A stretch of 64,000 nucleotides of DNA from Brassica napus (taxonomy: Eukaryota; Streptophyta; Magnoliopsida; Brassicales; Brassicaceae), in the NCBI RefSeq assembly GCF_020379485.1, contig NW_026014861.1, positions 372,001-436,000 on the forward strand, written 5' to 3'. The notes beneath the pieces were generated by a model. The model was not told the DNA's origin. It saw nothing but the letters and a program-made list of their open reading frames with translations, and made no database searches. Position 1 is the first letter of the stretch, and each line of letters starts with the position of its first letter. Positions 62,930 through 64,000 of the stretch are shown here, piece after piece. Both the position numbers and the translations under genes were made by a program.

Positions 62930-64000
62930 CCATTGGACATATCTAGTCCTTAGTCTACAGGAAGTGTAGCATGGGTCATTATGCAATGAGAGGTGTGTCT
63001 TGTGAGACTCTCTATGGTGATTCAAACACCCTAGTTCCTGGTTAAGGAAGAGAGTAAACTCACAAGAAGAAAGCTATCATGAAAGATGATAGTTATTAGA
63101 CAATGGAGATGCATAGGTTCATCACAAGCTTAGCTCCTTCTAGTCTCGGTTCTAAGCTTGAGGGGGAGTCTTAATGCATATGATCCATGGTCAGTAACAA
63201 GTCTTTGCAAAGGCTTCTACAAAGGATCATCAACCGGGCCAAGTCGGTGGCGTGTCTAGGCAAGAGGCTGTTCAGAGCAGTCTTGGCGAGTGAGGAAGAA
63301 GGCTCTCCATCAATGCGGCTTCAATGAGAGAGGTGATTGAGGAGAAGCTGATGAATCCATTCTGCCTTCCCAAGAAGTTGATGATGCCATGAAGATGGTG
63401 CATTGGCCGAGTTAGGAAACTCACAAAAACACAAGGGAAGTTCCCTTAGACTTTTAAACTCTTTCTTCAAATCTTCTTCATTCATCTTATTCATTGCTTG
63501 TGCGTGAAAAGATACTTAAAATGATTATGATTGAATTGTGAGATTGTGTGCATCAATTGGGATGCAGGATATTCATTTTCTTGGTGTTGATAGGTACTGA
63601 TGCACCTTTGGGATAATGTATCAGGTACCATTGCTTGATGCCTCATTAAACAGTTCCGGGTAATCTCTTAGCTTCTCTAAAGAGGCTGTGAAGTCTGTTG
63701 AGAGGGGGAGATTCCAAACCTGGTCGATGAAGAAGGCAAGCCGTGTGTGAAGTGTTGATCAGCCTCACTGGTGTTTTGAAGATGATCTGGTCGTGCCCTA
63801 GCTTCTCTAAGATGGCTGTGAAGTCAGTTGAGAGGGGGAGACTTCAAACTGGTTCCATGAAGAGGTGAAGCTGAAGTGTGAAGTGTGCGCAAAGCTGTAA
63901 AGAGTTGCTGCACCTATTAGGCCGTGATCCAGAGCTTCTTGTGTCCAACCACATTGGTTCTAAGGCACAAGAGCTCACTGGCCAATCCCTAGGCTTTGGA
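62930..64000 (+). other. RE-N internal non-coding region, 3' part (to window end)
   Basis: No gene. Aligns in reverse with RE-E 19570-20530. Contains an internal PPT-like GAGGGGGAG at 63160-63168 followed by TCTTAATG (not an LTR), the CGGTGGCGTG plus hairpin module (63261-63285), and two 'GTTGAGAGGGGGAG' tracts near 63700 and 63830. The last 30-40 bases match the sequence just before the conserved 3' leader of RE-E and RE-H, so PPT and 3' LTR should follow within about 130 bp. Confidence 0.8.
63261..63285 (+). other. Predicted RNA stem-loop in RE-N (LARD module, second copy)
   Basis: CAAGAGGCTG, loop TTCAGAG, CAGTCTTG; pairing is kept relative to RE-H 35845-35869 despite different stem bases. 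Confidence 0.5.

Larger units (their letters stand above)
14475..64000 (+). mobile_element. RE-N: outermost LARD-type LTR element carrying nested insertions (3' end off-window)
   Basis: A plus-strand, apparently non-coding LTR retrotransposon inserted in the satellite. Visible parts: 5' LTR 14475-15493, degenerate PBS 15494-15511, internal segments 15512-15619, about 40992-42788, 50199-50848 and 62930-64000. RE-D, RE-I and RE-K occupy the gaps. The I and K junctions are exact (CCTAG and CCATT duplications), so the segments on either side are one element. The link across RE-D is inferred, because RE-D has lost its 5' end. The internal sequence matches RE-E from about 42300 onward and RE-H upstream. 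The last bases match RE-E close to its PPT, so the 3' LTR should begin about 130 bp beyond the window. Confidence 0.7.

Overview
The window is plant centromeric heterochromatin, most likely from a Brassica (B. rapa / oleracea / napus group). Evidence: (i) 4884-14474 is an uninterrupted head-to-tail array of about 54 copies of a ~176-bp satellite with a HindIII site in most units. From memory it matches the Brassica HindIII/CentBr centromeric satellite, not the Arabidopsis 180-bp repeat. (ii) Everything else is Ty1/copia-type LTR retrotransposon sequence. All polyproteins have the order Gag-protease-integrase-RT-RNase H, PBSs complementary to initiator tRNA-Met, and GAGGGGGAG polypurine tracts. 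A Ty1/copia family called CRB is described as a major Brassica centromere component, and these elements may belong to it. I see no host gene, rRNA or tRNA gene.

Layout. 1-4883: 3' halves of three plus-strand copia elements, RE-A inside RE-B inside RE-C, with RE-C abutting the satellite. 4884-14474: satellite array. 14475-64000: apparently one long stack of nested insertions. The outer element, RE-N (plus strand, non-coding LARD type, 5' LTR at 14475), enters the satellite and has not ended at base 64000. It carries RE-D (minus, 15620-40855, 5' end lost), RE-I (plus, 42789-50198) and RE-K (minus, 50849-62929). RE-D carries RE-E (minus, 18508-38479, Gag-only LARD). RE-E carries RE-F (minus, 20809-31959) and, inside its 5' LTR, RE-H (plus, 33713-37656, LARD without recognisable protein). 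RE-F carries RE-G (plus, 25247-31025). RE-K carries RE-M (plus, 53114-59209). The deepest path is N>D>E>F>G.

Perfect 5-bp target-site duplications (TSDs) were read directly for E (TTCTT), F (TATAA), G (GTCCT), H (AGACT), I (CCTAG), K (CCATT) and M (CAATG). LTR pairs differ by 0-4 bases, so all insertions are recent.

RE-M is the only structurally complete copy with an unbroken polyprotein (1523 aa). G, F and D each carry one nonsense codon. K is broken only by M. RE-I is a chimera of two elements with an extra internal LTR. The LARDs share PBS, PPT and 3' leader with the coding elements, so they were probably mobilised in trans. A perfect 136-bp inverted repeat at 40856-41161 marks the breakpoint where RE-D lost its 5' end. 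All counts and alignments were made by eye.
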